Source of the DNA: Gammaproteobacteria bacterium
Lineage (GTDB): Bacteria; Pseudomonadota; Gammaproteobacteria; Enterobacterales; Psychrobiaceae
Assembly: GCA_013214945.1 (NCBI GenBank)
Contig: JABSRT010000028.1
Location: forward strand, 1-54,946
Direction of reading: 5' to 3'
Length of the DNA stretch: 54,946 nucleotides
The notes under the pieces were generated by a model, which was not told where the DNA came from, did no database searches, and saw nothing but the letters and a program-made list of their open reading frames with translations. Of the stretch, positions 47,490 through 54,946 are shown one piece after another. Every line of letters begins with the position of its first letter. Positions within the stretch are counted from its first letter, which is position 1. Made by a program: the position numbers and the translations under genes.

Positions 47490-49412
47490 TTACTTTTTCC
47501 TTACTGAACGCGCATTCGTCTTCTTGCGATAGGGTTTTTTGACTGTTTGCGTTGGCAAACCAACAAAGCTAATGTTTTTCACTTGGCCAATCAGCAAAGT
47601 AAGATTATTTTCAACACCAGTGATAAAAGATTGATAGCTTAATGATTTTGTAGAAATTGATTCTAACTGAGATTCCCACATCGCCGTCATATCGGGTTGC
47701 GATATTTGTAATGGCAACGCGGTGATTAATTTAAGCCCGACTTCGGTCGCATGGATCTCTTTGCCTTTTTTGATTAAATACCCACGTTTAAATAGCAGTT
47801 CAATAATGCCTGCTCGGGTCGCTTCCGTGCCCAGGCCATCGGTTTCTCGTAATGCTTTTTTAATTTTGGCATCGGTTACATACCGAGCGATGCCGGTTAA
47901 AGCCCCTAACAAAGTAGCATCGGAAAAATGTTTGGGGGCGCTGGTGTTTTTTTCGAGCAAATCGCCGTGCAAACACTGTACTACATCACCGCTGTTTACG
48001 ACGGGCAAATTAACCGCTGAAAATTCATCCGCCTCTTTACGTTGTTTTGAGACGGGAAATAAATCTTTCCAACCATGATGAATAATGTCTTTTTGTTTGC
48101 TGACAAACAAACCCGCCGCTACTTCGGTCTTAATTTGTTTATCAAGATATTCGAACGCAGGATAAAATTGCGCAACATATTGCCGGGCGACTAACTCATA
48201 AACCTTAGCTTCGTCACCGGACAATATACCGGTCGGCTTGTTTTTTGCCGTTGGGATAATCGCATGGTGAGCCCCCACTTTACCGTCGTTCCACACTCGG
48301 CTTTTTTTAGTGAGATCTGCTGACTTAAGAGCGTCTGCCATTTTACTTGAAACACCACTAATCGCCTTGGTCACCGCTGACACATCATTTAAATGTTCTT
48401 TCGGCAGATATTGACAGTCGGATCTGGGATAAGTAATAAGTTTATGTTTTTCATACAGCTGCTGACAAATGTCTAACACCTGTTTCGCACTCAAGCCAAA
48501 GGCTTTAGCGGCAGATATTTGCAGACCAGACAAACTAAAGAGTAGCGGCGGCGGTTGCTGCTTTTTGTCTTGACTTACCTTAACGATTTTCCCTGGCTGA
48601 CCTTTAATCCGCTCAACCACCTTAAGCGCCAGTTTCTTCGATATCACCCGATTTTCCTCATCCATGTAAGGTTCGCAGGCAGCACTAGGTTGCCACTTTC
48701 CTTGGTAATGGATGCCATCGCTGGTTTCAAGATTGGCAATCACTTCATAAAAAGGTTTAGAGACAAAACGTTGTATTTCAAGGTCGCGATTAACCACTAA
48801 GCCCAGAATCGGCGTTTGCACTCGGCCAATTGATAGTACGCCCTGGTAACCTGATTTTTGCCCTTGCAACGTGCAAAGCCGAGTCATGTTAAGGCCATAC
48901 AACCAGTCGGCTCGTGCTCTGGCTAGCGCCGACACGGCTAAAGGAATGTAGTCTCGATTAGGTTTTAAGTTGTTCACCGCTTTGGTGACCGCGGCGCTAT
49001 TCATATCACTAATTAAACAACGCTTGGCATTAGTAATTTTAGTTTTTGATGCTTTACAATAACTGATCACTTCATCAACTAAAATTTGCCCTTCACGGTC
49101 AATATCACCGGCGTTAACCAATGTTTTAGCTTGTTTGATTAATTTTTTGATTACCGCCAATTGCTTTTTGGTTTTTGGTTTGGGTTGCAGCTGCCACTGA
49201 CTTGGGATGATGGGCAGGTGTTCAATCGCCCATTTTTTATATTTTTCGTCATAAGCATCGGGTTCAGCTTGTTCTAACAGATGCCCAATACACCAGGTTA
49301 CAACGTCACCATTGGCTGCTTGGATATAACCATCATTCTTTTTGAGAGGCTTGGGCAGTGCGTCGGCTAAAGCTCGGGCTAAACTTGGTTTTTCAGCAAT
49401 GTATAAAATCAT
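47490..49412 (-). CDS. topB: DNA topoisomerase III
   Basis: Type IA topoisomerase of 640 aa (653 in E. coli) for decatenation of replication and recombination intermediates. The Toprim domain has the catalytic Glu in ILYIAEKPSLARALAD and the acidic motif GDIDREGQILVDE. The active-site tyrosine lies in LITYPRSDCQYLP. The strand-passage domain has SIGRVQTPILGLVV, and the C-terminus is short and basic without zinc fingers. Confidence 0.96.
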   Translation of the reverse strand: MILYIAEKPSLARALADALPKPLKKNDGYIQAANGDVVTWCIGHLLEQAEPDAYDEKYKKWAIEHLPIIPSQWQLQPKPKTKKQLAVIKKLIKQAKTLVNAGDIDREGQILVDEVISYCKASKTKITNAKRCLISDMNSAAVTKAVNNLKPNRDYIPLAVSALARARADWLYGLNMTRLCTLQGQKSGYQGVLSIGRVQTPILGLVVNRDLEIQRFVSKPFYEVIANLETSDGIHYQGKWQPSAACEPYMDEENRVISKKLALKVVERIKGQPGKIVKVSQDKKQQPPPLLFSLSGLQISAAKAFGLSAKQVLDICQQLYEKHKLITYPRSDCQYLPKEHLNDVSAVTKAISGVSSKMADALKSADLTKKSRVWNDGKVGAHHAIIPTAKNKPTGILSGDEAKVYELVARQYVAQFYPAFEYLDKQIKTEVAAGLFVSKQKDIIHHGWKDLFPVSKQRKEADEFSAVNLPVVNSGDVVQCLHGDLLEKNTSAPKHFSDATLLGALTGIARYVTDAKIKKALRETDGLGTEATRAGIIELLFKRGYLIKKGKEIHATEVGLKLITALPLQISQPDMTAMWESQLESISTKSLSYQSFITGVENNLTLLIGQVKNISFVGLPTQTVKKPYRKKTNARSVRKK

Positions 49413-49488
49413 GACTTATGATACTGTACGAAAAAACAGTATCATAACAGTATTTGTCTGCGCGGTGCAAAACAATCATCAGACTCAC

Positions 49489-49670
49489 GCATGGTTACTC
49501 AGGGCAAGCGCATTATAATTTAGATATCGAACCATATTACGTAAACTCGCGGTGAATATATCCCTATACGCTCATTTTTCGTCGATGAAAAATACGGTTT
49601 ACTCCACATGCACCAATATCGTAAGCAATAGCCACGTTTTAGTTAAAACGCGCTTGCCGTGCATGGTTAC
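49489..49670 (-). repeat. MITE-like element, long copy, with flanking direct repeats
   Basis: A 162-bp non-coding element (49499-49660) bounded by inverted termini GGCAAGCGC (49503-49511) and GCGCTTGCC (49650-49658). It is flanked by identical 10-bp direct repeats GCATGGTTAC (49489-49498, 49661-49670) that look like a target duplication. Read on the minus strand, its ends match the shorter copy at 53088-53144: CACGGCAAG...GCGTTTTA at the left and ATATCTAAATT.TAATGC at the right. No ORF is inside. The right direct repeat overlaps the last codon of the transporter gene at 49667. Confidence 0.72.
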
Positions 49671-50560
49671 TTTGCGGGACTTGATTGTGAGTCTTGGTGC
49701 TGAGCGTTAGTCCAGCGTTGATTTAACCATAATGAGCCGATAATAATCAGTCCGCCCACGGTCAATCGCATTAAGTCAGCTTCGCGATTCCAAATCACGA
49801 TATTAACCACTAAACCTGCCGGCACCAGTGCATTATTCATCACGGCTAAAGTGCCAGCGTCGACTAACGTGGCGCCTTTATTCCAGAAAAAATAGCCCAA
49901 GCCTGACGCAAAAATTCCAAGGTAAGTTAAAATGCCCCATTGCATAGCTGTGGTCGGCAATTTGCTACTATCGCCAAAGATCAAATACATCGGCAGTGCG
50001 ACAGCGAGCGCGCCGACATAAAACAAGCCAAAAATACTCGCTTGATTAATCGGCTCAGGCTGTTGTTCCATAATGCGCTTGTAAGCAACTTGGCCAATAG
50101 CAAAACTTAAGTTCGCGCCTTGCACAATCAAAAATCCCGTCAGAAAACCACTGTTAATGCCTTGATATTTTATGGTCATTGCCCCGATAACGGCGATAAC
50201 AGCACTTAATAAAAATACCGGACTAAAGCGGCGCTGACCAAGATCATAGAGCAAGGTGACATAAATTGGGGTTAACACGGTAAAGAGCAGCACTTCTGGC
50301 ACGCTCAAATAAAGAAAAGATTGATAATAGAAGCAATACATTAAACCCAGCTGAAAGGCACCCACCCCAGCAATTTGTAACGCCAGTTTAACGCTGAGGT
50401 TTTTGAGTCGAATAAAGGGCAAAAAGACCAACCCAGCCAGTGCTATCCGGCTAGCGGCCGAAAACCAAGCGTCAACCTGCCCCGCCAAATAAACACCAAT
50501 TAAACTAAATGAAAAGGCCCATAATAGGGTTACTGCACTTAAATATTTCATATTTCTCAT
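49667..50560 (-). CDS. EamA-family (DMT) transporter
   Basis: Inner-membrane permease of 297 aa with ten hydrophobic helices arranged as two EamA repeats (about 4-135 and 145-282). It is of the carboxylate/amino-acid/amine exporter type. Typical segments are VTLLWAFSFSLIGVYLAG, SVPEVLLFTVLTPIYVTLLY and LGYFFWNKGATLVDAGTLAV. The substrate cannot be predicted. The final codons overlap the direct repeat of the MITE-like element, so the insertion may have reshaped the C-terminus. Confidence 0.9.
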   Translation of the reverse strand: MRNMKYLSAVTLLWAFSFSLIGVYLAGQVDAWFSAASRIALAGLVFLPFIRLKNLSVKLALQIAGVGAFQLGLMYCFYYQSFLYLSVPEVLLFTVLTPIYVTLLYDLGQRRFSPVFLLSAVIAVIGAMTIKYQGINSGFLTGFLIVQGANLSFAIGQVAYKRIMEQQPEPINQASIFGLFYVGALAVALPMYLIFGDSSKLPTTAMQWGILTYLGIFASGLGYFFWNKGATLVDAGTLAVMNNALVPAGLVVNIVIWNREADLMRLTVGGLIIIGSLWLNQRWTNAQHQDSQSSPAK

Positions 50561-50738
50561 TATTGTACGGATTAATCAATAAAACCAAGGGATTGGTTAA
50601 GCTTTAGCAGCAATGATAACAAGTATTATTTACATTTCAATACCGCTGTTACATCATCACCAAATTATTGTTCGCAGCTGATACGACCAAATATTGTATA
50701 CTGGCCCAATTACAGCCACCAAGTCACGCTATTGATTA

Positions 50739-51914
50739 ATGAACCAGTCCATGAATAAAAAATCGCTCACGATTGCCAGTTTTAATGTCAGCATGGAGGC
50801 GACCAATTATGTTGGCCGCGCTGCACGCAATTTATCAGCGCAGGTGCTAAGCCAACAATTAGCCAATAATAGTCAGCAAATTAAAAATATTGCCCAGATA
50901 ATTCAAACCATAACACCCGACATTATTTTACTTAACGAGTTTGATTATATTGACGATGCCAGCCAAGGCATTGAATGTTTTATTAAGCAGTATCTTGCTA
51001 CCAGCCAAGGTAATTGCTTAACCATAGAGTACCCCTATTATTATTACGCACCAGTCAATAGCGGCCAGCCTAGTCCGCATGACTTAACGGGTGATGGCAG
51101 CGCAACAGGCATCCTGGGAGACGCTTGGGGTTTTGGCTTTTTTCCCGGCCATTATGCAATGGTTTTGTTGTCGCGTTACCCTATCGATGTCAAAAACATT
51201 CGCACCTTTAAAAATTTCAAATGGGCTGATATGCCCAATGCCCTGCGGCCGGTCAAACCTGATACGGGTCAGTTTTTTTATCGCGATGAAATTTGGCAGC
51301 AATTTCCGCTGTCGTCAAAAAGCCATTGGGATGTGCCGGTATTAATTGATAATGAGATAGTTCATGTGCTGGCTTCTCACCCTACGCCTCCAGTTTTTGA
51401 TGGCCCAGAATTGCGTAATCGCTGCCGTAATCATGATGAAGTCAGGTTTTGGTCTGATTATATTGCAAACGGTGCGGCTGATTATATTTATGATGATAAG
51501 GGTGGCTATGGCGGGTTAGCCGAAAATTGTCGTTTTGTGATTGTCGGCGATTTAAACGCGTCGACCACTAACGGTAACTCTAATCCTGAGGCTATCACCG
51601 CCCTGCTAAGTCACGATAAAGTCAACGATGACTGCATCCCTCACAGCACAGGCGCTAATAAAAAATCCGGCGCAAAATCGAAAGCCTCTTCTAATTTAAT
51701 AGAGTCAACTGAATCAACTGCCAAATACCATACCGCGCAATGGGGCATGCGAGCAGATTATGTGCTGCCATCTCGCTATGGATTTAAGGTGATAGATAAT
51801 GGCGTTTTTTGGCCGAACAAACACAGCACTCACTATCACTTAATTAAAAATCGGCACAGCTCTTCAGACCATCGACTGGTCTGGAGTCAGCTGCAATTAA
51901 CCCCTGTTTATTAG
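50739..51914 (+). CDS. Endonuclease/exonuclease/phosphatase family protein
   Basis: EEP-fold metal-dependent phosphoesterase of 391 aa. Motifs include ASFNVSMEA (N-terminal Asn), LLNEFDYIDD (metal-binding Glu), LASHPTPPVFDGPE, FVIVGDLNAS (Asp-x-Asn) and the catalytic SSDHRLVWSQ at the C-terminus. No signal peptide is obvious in this frame, although related proteins are often exported. The substrate (DNA, phospholipid or other phosphodiester) is not determined. It is divergent from the EamA gene. Confidence 0.9.
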   Translation: MNQSMNKKSLTIASFNVSMEATNYVGRAARNLSAQVLSQQLANNSQQIKNIAQIIQTITPDIILLNEFDYIDDASQGIECFIKQYLATSQGNCLTIEYPYYYYAPVNSGQPSPHDLTGDGSATGILGDAWGFGFFPGHYAMVLLSRYPIDVKNIRTFKNFKWADMPNALRPVKPDTGQFFYRDEIWQQFPLSSKSHWDVPVLIDNEIVHVLASHPTPPVFDGPELRNRCRNHDEVRFWSDYIANGAADYIYDDKGGYGGLAENCRFVIVGDLNASTTNGNSNPEAITALLSHDKVNDDCIPHSTGANKKSGAKSKASSNLIESTESTAKYHTAQWGMRADYVLPSRYGFKVIDNGVFWPNKHSTHYHLIKNRHSSSDHRLVWSQLQLTPVY

Positions 51915-51939
51915 ATCAAGTGTATTAGGCCAAGCATCA

Positions 51940-52716
51940 TTAACCTAAATCTAATTGCTGCTTGACCCAGCTCAAACTGTCTAGTGGCACATTAGACCAA
52001 CCAAGCCGCTGACAAACATCACGAAACTCGTCATCTATCGGTGCTTCGATTGCAATTTGCTGTCCGGTCACCGGATGAACAAATTGCAATTGTGCGGCAT
52101 GTAACATTAAGCGTCGATAACCAAAATGTTCTCGTAAATAACGATTTTGCGCGCCATCACCATGGGTAGTATCACCTAAGATTGGGTGGCGTAAATGCGC
52201 TAAATGTCGTCTTAGTTGATGTTTTCGACCAGTCTGTGGCGCTAGCGCAATTAAGCTAAAGCGCCCTGCCGGATATTTACCAATTGGCTGTGGAAATTGT
52301 GCTACTGCGATATTGGCCCAGTGAGTTGTAGCCTCTTGCGGGGCTTTATCTTGCTGAGCCTTCTTGTCGGCAATTTTGTCCAGTTGCTCTTTTAACGCAT
52401 AATCAAGCCGGTCTGCACCTTCGAGATAACCTCTAACAATCGCAATGTAACCTTTGTAAACAAGACGCTCATTAAACAGGTCGTTGAGCTGACGCGCTAT
52501 CTCGCTCGATAAAGCAAACAGCAAAACCCCAGATGTCGGGCGGTCAAGTCGATGGATCGGATAAACATATTGGCCAAGCTGATCGCGCAACATGATCATT
52601 GCAAAATGTGTTTCTTTGCGGGCCAAATAGGTTTTATGCACCAACAAACCTGACGGCTTATTTATCGCTACCATGTATTGGTCTTGATAAAGAATTTCTA
52701 ACGGTTGCTCAAACAT
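51940..52716 (-). CDS. truC: tRNA pseudouridine(65) synthase TruC
   Basis: RluA-family pseudouridine synthase that modifies U65 of tRNA in E. coli, 258 aa from ATG at 52716. The start overlaps the yqcC stop (TGATG). The catalytic Asp lies in YPIHRLDRPTSGVLLFA. Other family motifs are AINKPSGLLVHK, QTGRKHQLRRHLAHL and GDTTHGDGAQNRYLREHFG. The yqcC-truC pairing is as in E. coli. Confidence 0.96.
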   Translation of the reverse strand: MFEQPLEILYQDQYMVAINKPSGLLVHKTYLARKETHFAMIMLRDQLGQYVYPIHRLDRPTSGVLLFALSSEIARQLNDLFNERLVYKGYIAIVRGYLEGADRLDYALKEQLDKIADKKAQQDKAPQEATTHWANIAVAQFPQPIGKYPAGRFSLIALAPQTGRKHQLRRHLAHLRHPILGDTTHGDGAQNRYLREHFGYRRLMLHAAQLQFVHPVTGQQIAIEAPIDDEFRDVCQRLGWSNVPLDSLSWVKQQLDLG

Positions 52717-53042
52717 CAATCGTTAACTGCAAACAAAGCATCAAGCTGAGCGATTAAAGCCAATAAGGTAGCAGTGTCAAAAGGGACCTGCTTAAACGAC
52801 TCTTGTGCCATCGGTAAAATTAACAATTTATCAGGTAAGGGTAAATCAGAAGCTACCAGCATGCCCATTTTTGGCAACAAGATAAATTCTAACCACTGGG
52901 CAAACGTTAAAGTATCGCAACAAAAAGGTTCAGCGCTGCGCAATGCCTCTTTGGAAGGCATGGTACTTTGCCATAAATCTAATCGGATCATTTCTTTATT
53001 TATTTGTTCTAAAACTTGTTCAACCTGCGCTGCTTGTGACAT
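52716..53042 (-). CDS. yqcC: YqcC family protein
   Basis: Small cytosolic helical protein (DUF446), 108 aa from ATG at 53042, which has GGAA at good spacing. A TTG at 53054 is the only upstream alternative. Conserved features are LDLWQSTMPSKEALRSAEPFC (given as about residues 22-42) and FAQWLEFILLPKM. Function is not established. It is co-transcribed with truC, as in E. coli, where csrB lies just beyond. Confidence 0.93.
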   Translation of the reverse strand: MSQAAQVEQVLEQINKEMIRLDLWQSTMPSKEALRSAEPFCCDTLTFAQWLEFILLPKMGMLVASDLPLPDKLLILPMAQESFKQVPFDTATLLALIAQLDALFAVND

Positions 53043-53075
53043 CTTAATTTCCAATTATTAATAGAAGCGAATATT

Positions 53076-53155
53076 GGGGATCCATTCACGGCAAGAGCGT
53101 TTTATATAAAACGCCTATATCTAAATTCTAATGCACTTGCCCTAGGGGCCCATTC
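53076..53155 (+). repeat. MITE-like element, short copy
   Basis: A roughly 57-bp element (53088-53144) with termini GGCAAGAGC (53090-53098) and GCACTTGCC (53133-53141). It has the internal hairpin CGTTTTATATAAAACG (53098-53113) and the motif ATATCTAAATTCTAATGC shared with the 162-bp copy near 49500 in opposite orientation. Imperfect flanking repeats GGGGATCCATTC (53076-53087) and GGGGCCCATTC (53145-53155) resemble a decayed target duplication. It looks like an internally deleted relative of the longer copy. Confidence 0.65.
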
Positions 53156-53233
53156 TACGAGAAAACATCCTTATTACCAATAGTCGCTAATGATTGCTAC
53201 AATAGGTTAACTTTTTTTCGTGGTACTTTTTTC

Positions 53234-54274
53234 GTGGATAATATCAACTCTATTAGTGAATTTCTGTTACAAGCAGGCAGCCAATATCGAATTTTTGATA
53301 TGGGACGTCGAGTTCAAAAAATATCAACTGAGTTATTTTTAGATTTTGAACATGGCAATAGCCCCTACCCTTATCCCATTCAGCAACATGCCTTAGTTGC
53401 CGTGCTGTTTTGGAATAAAAACCAGAATGATAATCACTATGTGTGGTTTTTAAAATTGCCACTTGATGAGCAGGGATTATTAATGCAGGGGGCCCGTAAC
53501 CAATTTTTAGAATTGGTCGTCACTGCATTAGGCAATAGCATGCAGCAGCAACCGGATAAAGAGCAACAATCGGCGTTGGATCATAATCCGTTAATCTTTA
53601 AACCGTCGGAGCAAAAACTTGCCGCGTTCACCAGTCAATCTCGTTTGGCGATGGAATTACCTGCCAGCCAGTATATGGCTCCGGCGTTAAGTTATTTAGC
53701 GGATAAAGCCAATTATCAACAGTGGCAAGAATTAGGTTTTCAAGGCTTAGCGGATATTGCTAGCCGCTTAAATGAAAATGATAATCTTGATATTGTGGTC
53801 AATGCTATATCGTCGCTGCCAGCCGAATCCTTTTGTGCCTTATGTTGTTGCTTAGAAAACAGTTCCATAGATCAGCACTTAGCCACTAAGCTATTAGAGA
53901 TCCTTAGCGATGCGTTAGCAACCAACAACATCAGTATTGCTATTCATGCTTTAAGAGCGCTATCACATGCAACAGATCTATCTCAGCAACGAGCAGCATT
54001 ACAATTGGCCCTAAACAGCGAGCTGATTAAAGAGCAGCTTGATGTTGTGGTTATCTTGGCTGCTCGTTATTGGGCGGTATTAAACACCACTCAAGCCGCT
54101 GTTAGTTATTTAGAAGCCGTGGTTGAAGTTAGCGCTGAACCTGATGTTTTTCACCAATTATTTGGTGATTTGGTTACAATCCCACAGACCAGAGTCCATT
54201 TTTTAAATGCGTTACGCCATCCGCATCGCAGTAATAAATTAGCGTCAGCGATTGCTCTGTTAATTGGTGGGTAA
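53234..54274 (+). CDS. DUF3549 family protein
   Basis: Cytosolic protein of 346 aa of unknown function. The N-terminus, ISEFLLQAGSQYRIFDMGRRVQKI, is characteristic of DUF3549. The C-terminal half is alpha-helical and repeat-like (about 150-340), resembling a HEAT or TPR scaffold. The start is GTG at 53234 without an obvious ribosome site. It is followed 6 nt later by the DUF3301 gene. Confidence 0.87.
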   Translation: MDNINSISEFLLQAGSQYRIFDMGRRVQKISTELFLDFEHGNSPYPYPIQQHALVAVLFWNKNQNDNHYVWFLKLPLDEQGLLMQGARNQFLELVVTALGNSMQQQPDKEQQSALDHNPLIFKPSEQKLAAFTSQSRLAMELPASQYMAPALSYLADKANYQQWQELGFQGLADIASRLNENDNLDIVVNAISSLPAESFCALCCCLENSSIDQHLATKLLEILSDALATNNISIAIHALRALSHATDLSQQRAALQLALNSELIKEQLDVVVILAARYWAVLNTTQAAVSYLEAVVEVSAEPDVFHQLFGDLVTIPQTRVHFLNALRHPHRSNKLASAIALLIGG

Positions 54275-54280
54275 ATAACT

Positions 54281-54589
54281 ATGTCGTTAATTGAAATTAT
54301 TGCTTTGCTGGCGCTGGGTTTAATTGGCTGGCTGTTTTGGCAAACCCGCTCGATGGCCGAATTAGCTAAAAAAGCAGTCAATGAACATTGCGACAAATTC
54401 AGCTTACAGCTATTGGCCATTGCAAGAATAACACTTAAACCTTCGCGTAATAAGCGGGGAAACTTTTGTTGGCGAGCGACTTATCAGTTTGAATTTAGCA
54501 GTGACGGCGACAGTTTATATGTCGGTTATCTGGTTATTAATGGTGACATTATCGTTAAGATCGATACGCCGGTTTATCGCCAAGCTTAA
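54281..54589 (+). CDS. DUF3301 family membrane-anchored protein
   Basis: Small protein of 102 aa with one N-terminal membrane helix (about 4-21, LIEIIALLALGLIGWLFW) and a cytosolic domain with LAKKAVNEHCDKFSLQLL and WRATYQFEFSSDGD. This is typical of DUF3301. Function unknown. It is co-directional and closely spaced with the DUF3549 gene, and converges on csrB. Confidence 0.88.
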   Translation: MSLIEIIALLALGLIGWLFWQTRSMAELAKKAVNEHCDKFSLQLLAIARITLKPSRNKRGNFCWRATYQFEFSSDGDSLYVGYLVINGDIIVKIDTPVYRQA

Positions 54590-54605
54590 TCATTAAAAAA
54601 GAACA

Positions 54606-54946
54606 ATAAAAAAGGGTACGGCGCTTAGCGTCATACCCTTGATAGTTCTGCATAGTATCGAGCAAATGAATTGCTGTAACTTCCTTTGCACGGTCACTCC
54701 TTAGAACCCTCCCCTTACTACATCCTGTAGCCAATCCTTCTTTGCTATCTAGCAAGTCCTTTTCGTCCACGAATGTTAATCTTCCTTGATTAACAGCAAC
54801 ACATCCTGTGTTGGTCCTTGCCCTATCCTTAGGTGTTAATCTTACCGATTAACTTCAACACATCCTGTGTCGGTCCTTGCCCTATCCTTAGGTGTTAATC
54901 TTACCGATTAACTTCAACACATCCTGTGTCGGTCCTTGTCCTGTCC
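54606..54946 (-). ncRNA. csrB: CsrB-family sRNA, 3' part (continues past right edge)
   Basis: On the minus strand about 18 GGA triplets occur between 54640 and 54946. Several sit in hairpin loops of the form ACACAGGATGTGT or CTACAGGATGTAG, close to the published high-affinity CsrA site RUACARGGAUGU. Others lie in AAGGA/AAGGAC linkers between stems such as GTTAATC/GATTAAC. Units of 59-60 nt repeat from 54774 to the right edge. An intrinsic terminator closes the 3' end. In E. coli csrB lies between yqcC and syd, and here it follows truC-yqcC with two extra genes between, so synteny agrees. Expected role: sequester the translational regulator CsrA. The promoter and 5' end are outside the window. 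Confidence 0.88.
54607..54640 (-). terminator. csrB intrinsic terminator
   Basis: AAGGGTA (54612-54618) pairs with TACCCTT (54634-54640). The inner stem GGCGC/GCGTC closes a TTA loop after one mismatch. The A-run at 54608-54613 becomes the U-tail on the minus strand. No T-run follows on the plus strand. Confidence 0.88.

Noticed and set aside
54555-54770. 71-codon minus-strand ORF
   Set aside because: It runs through the csrB hairpins and terminator, lacks a ribosome site and resembles no protein.
54774-54946. CRISPR-like tandem repeats at the right edge
   Set aside because: The 59-60 nt units are contiguous without unique spacers, contain internal hairpins with GGA loops, and end in a minus-strand terminator. 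CsrB fits far better.

Overview
The window is a gammaproteobacterial chromosome segment with moderately low GC. Gene content and order point to a marine or aquatic Alteromonadales-type organism (Shewanella/Colwellia-like). The evidence is an E. coli-like suhB/trmJ-iscRSUA-hscBA-fdx block, a his operon in E. coli order with its own His leader peptide, guaBA, the tamA-tamB pair, truC-yqcC, and DUF3549/DUF3301 proteins that I associate with this order. I cannot name a genus. No tRNA, rRNA, CRISPR array, phage or transposase gene was seen.

Layout. 1-2500: a chemoreceptor and a repeat-bearing intergenic region. 2508-8848: the ISC iron-sulfur operon and trmJ on the minus strand, with two abutting IscR-type operator sites in front of iscR. 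9050-9853: suhB. 10297-17653: the histidine operon with promoter, hisL leader peptide, a mutually exclusive attenuator, then hisG-D-C-B-H-A-F-IE, followed by a 27-28 bp tandem repeat. 17797-22275: an accessory cluster of two FemAB/BioF2-like GNAT proteins, a DegT-type PLP-fold protein that appears to lack its lysine, and a divergent ATP-grasp ligase. 22303-31333: purine genes (guaBA, a PRPP-dependent phosphoribosyltransferase, an AzgA-type permease), with tadA, xseA and an Aer-like PAS chemoreceptor among them. 31633-39878: pepD, dinB with a LexA box, tamA and tamB.

39975-47362: a second accessory block. A four-gene operon encodes a CotH-kinase-fold lipoprotein, a VTC-type polyphosphate polymerase-like protein, a DUF4956 membrane protein and an OprO/OprP-type porin. 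Beside it lie a divergent small proline-rich protein and a BaeSR-like two-component system. The shared upstream region carries direct repeats at 11-bp spacing (a typical OmpR-family binding layout) and a perfect 11-bp inverted repeat. 47490-53042: topB, an EamA transporter, an EEP-family hydrolase, truC and yqcC, with two related short MITE-like repeats between them. 53234-54589: DUF3549 and DUF3301 proteins.

The right edge (about 54606-54946, minus strand) is an incomplete CsrB-type regulatory RNA. It has about 18 GGA motifs, several in hairpin loops of the CsrA-preferred form, and a terminator at its 3' end. Its position near truC-yqcC matches the location of csrB in E. coli. The candidates most worth pursuing as undescribed systems are the CotH/VTC/DUF4956/porin locus with its proline-rich partner and regulators, and the GNAT/PLP/ATP-grasp cluster.
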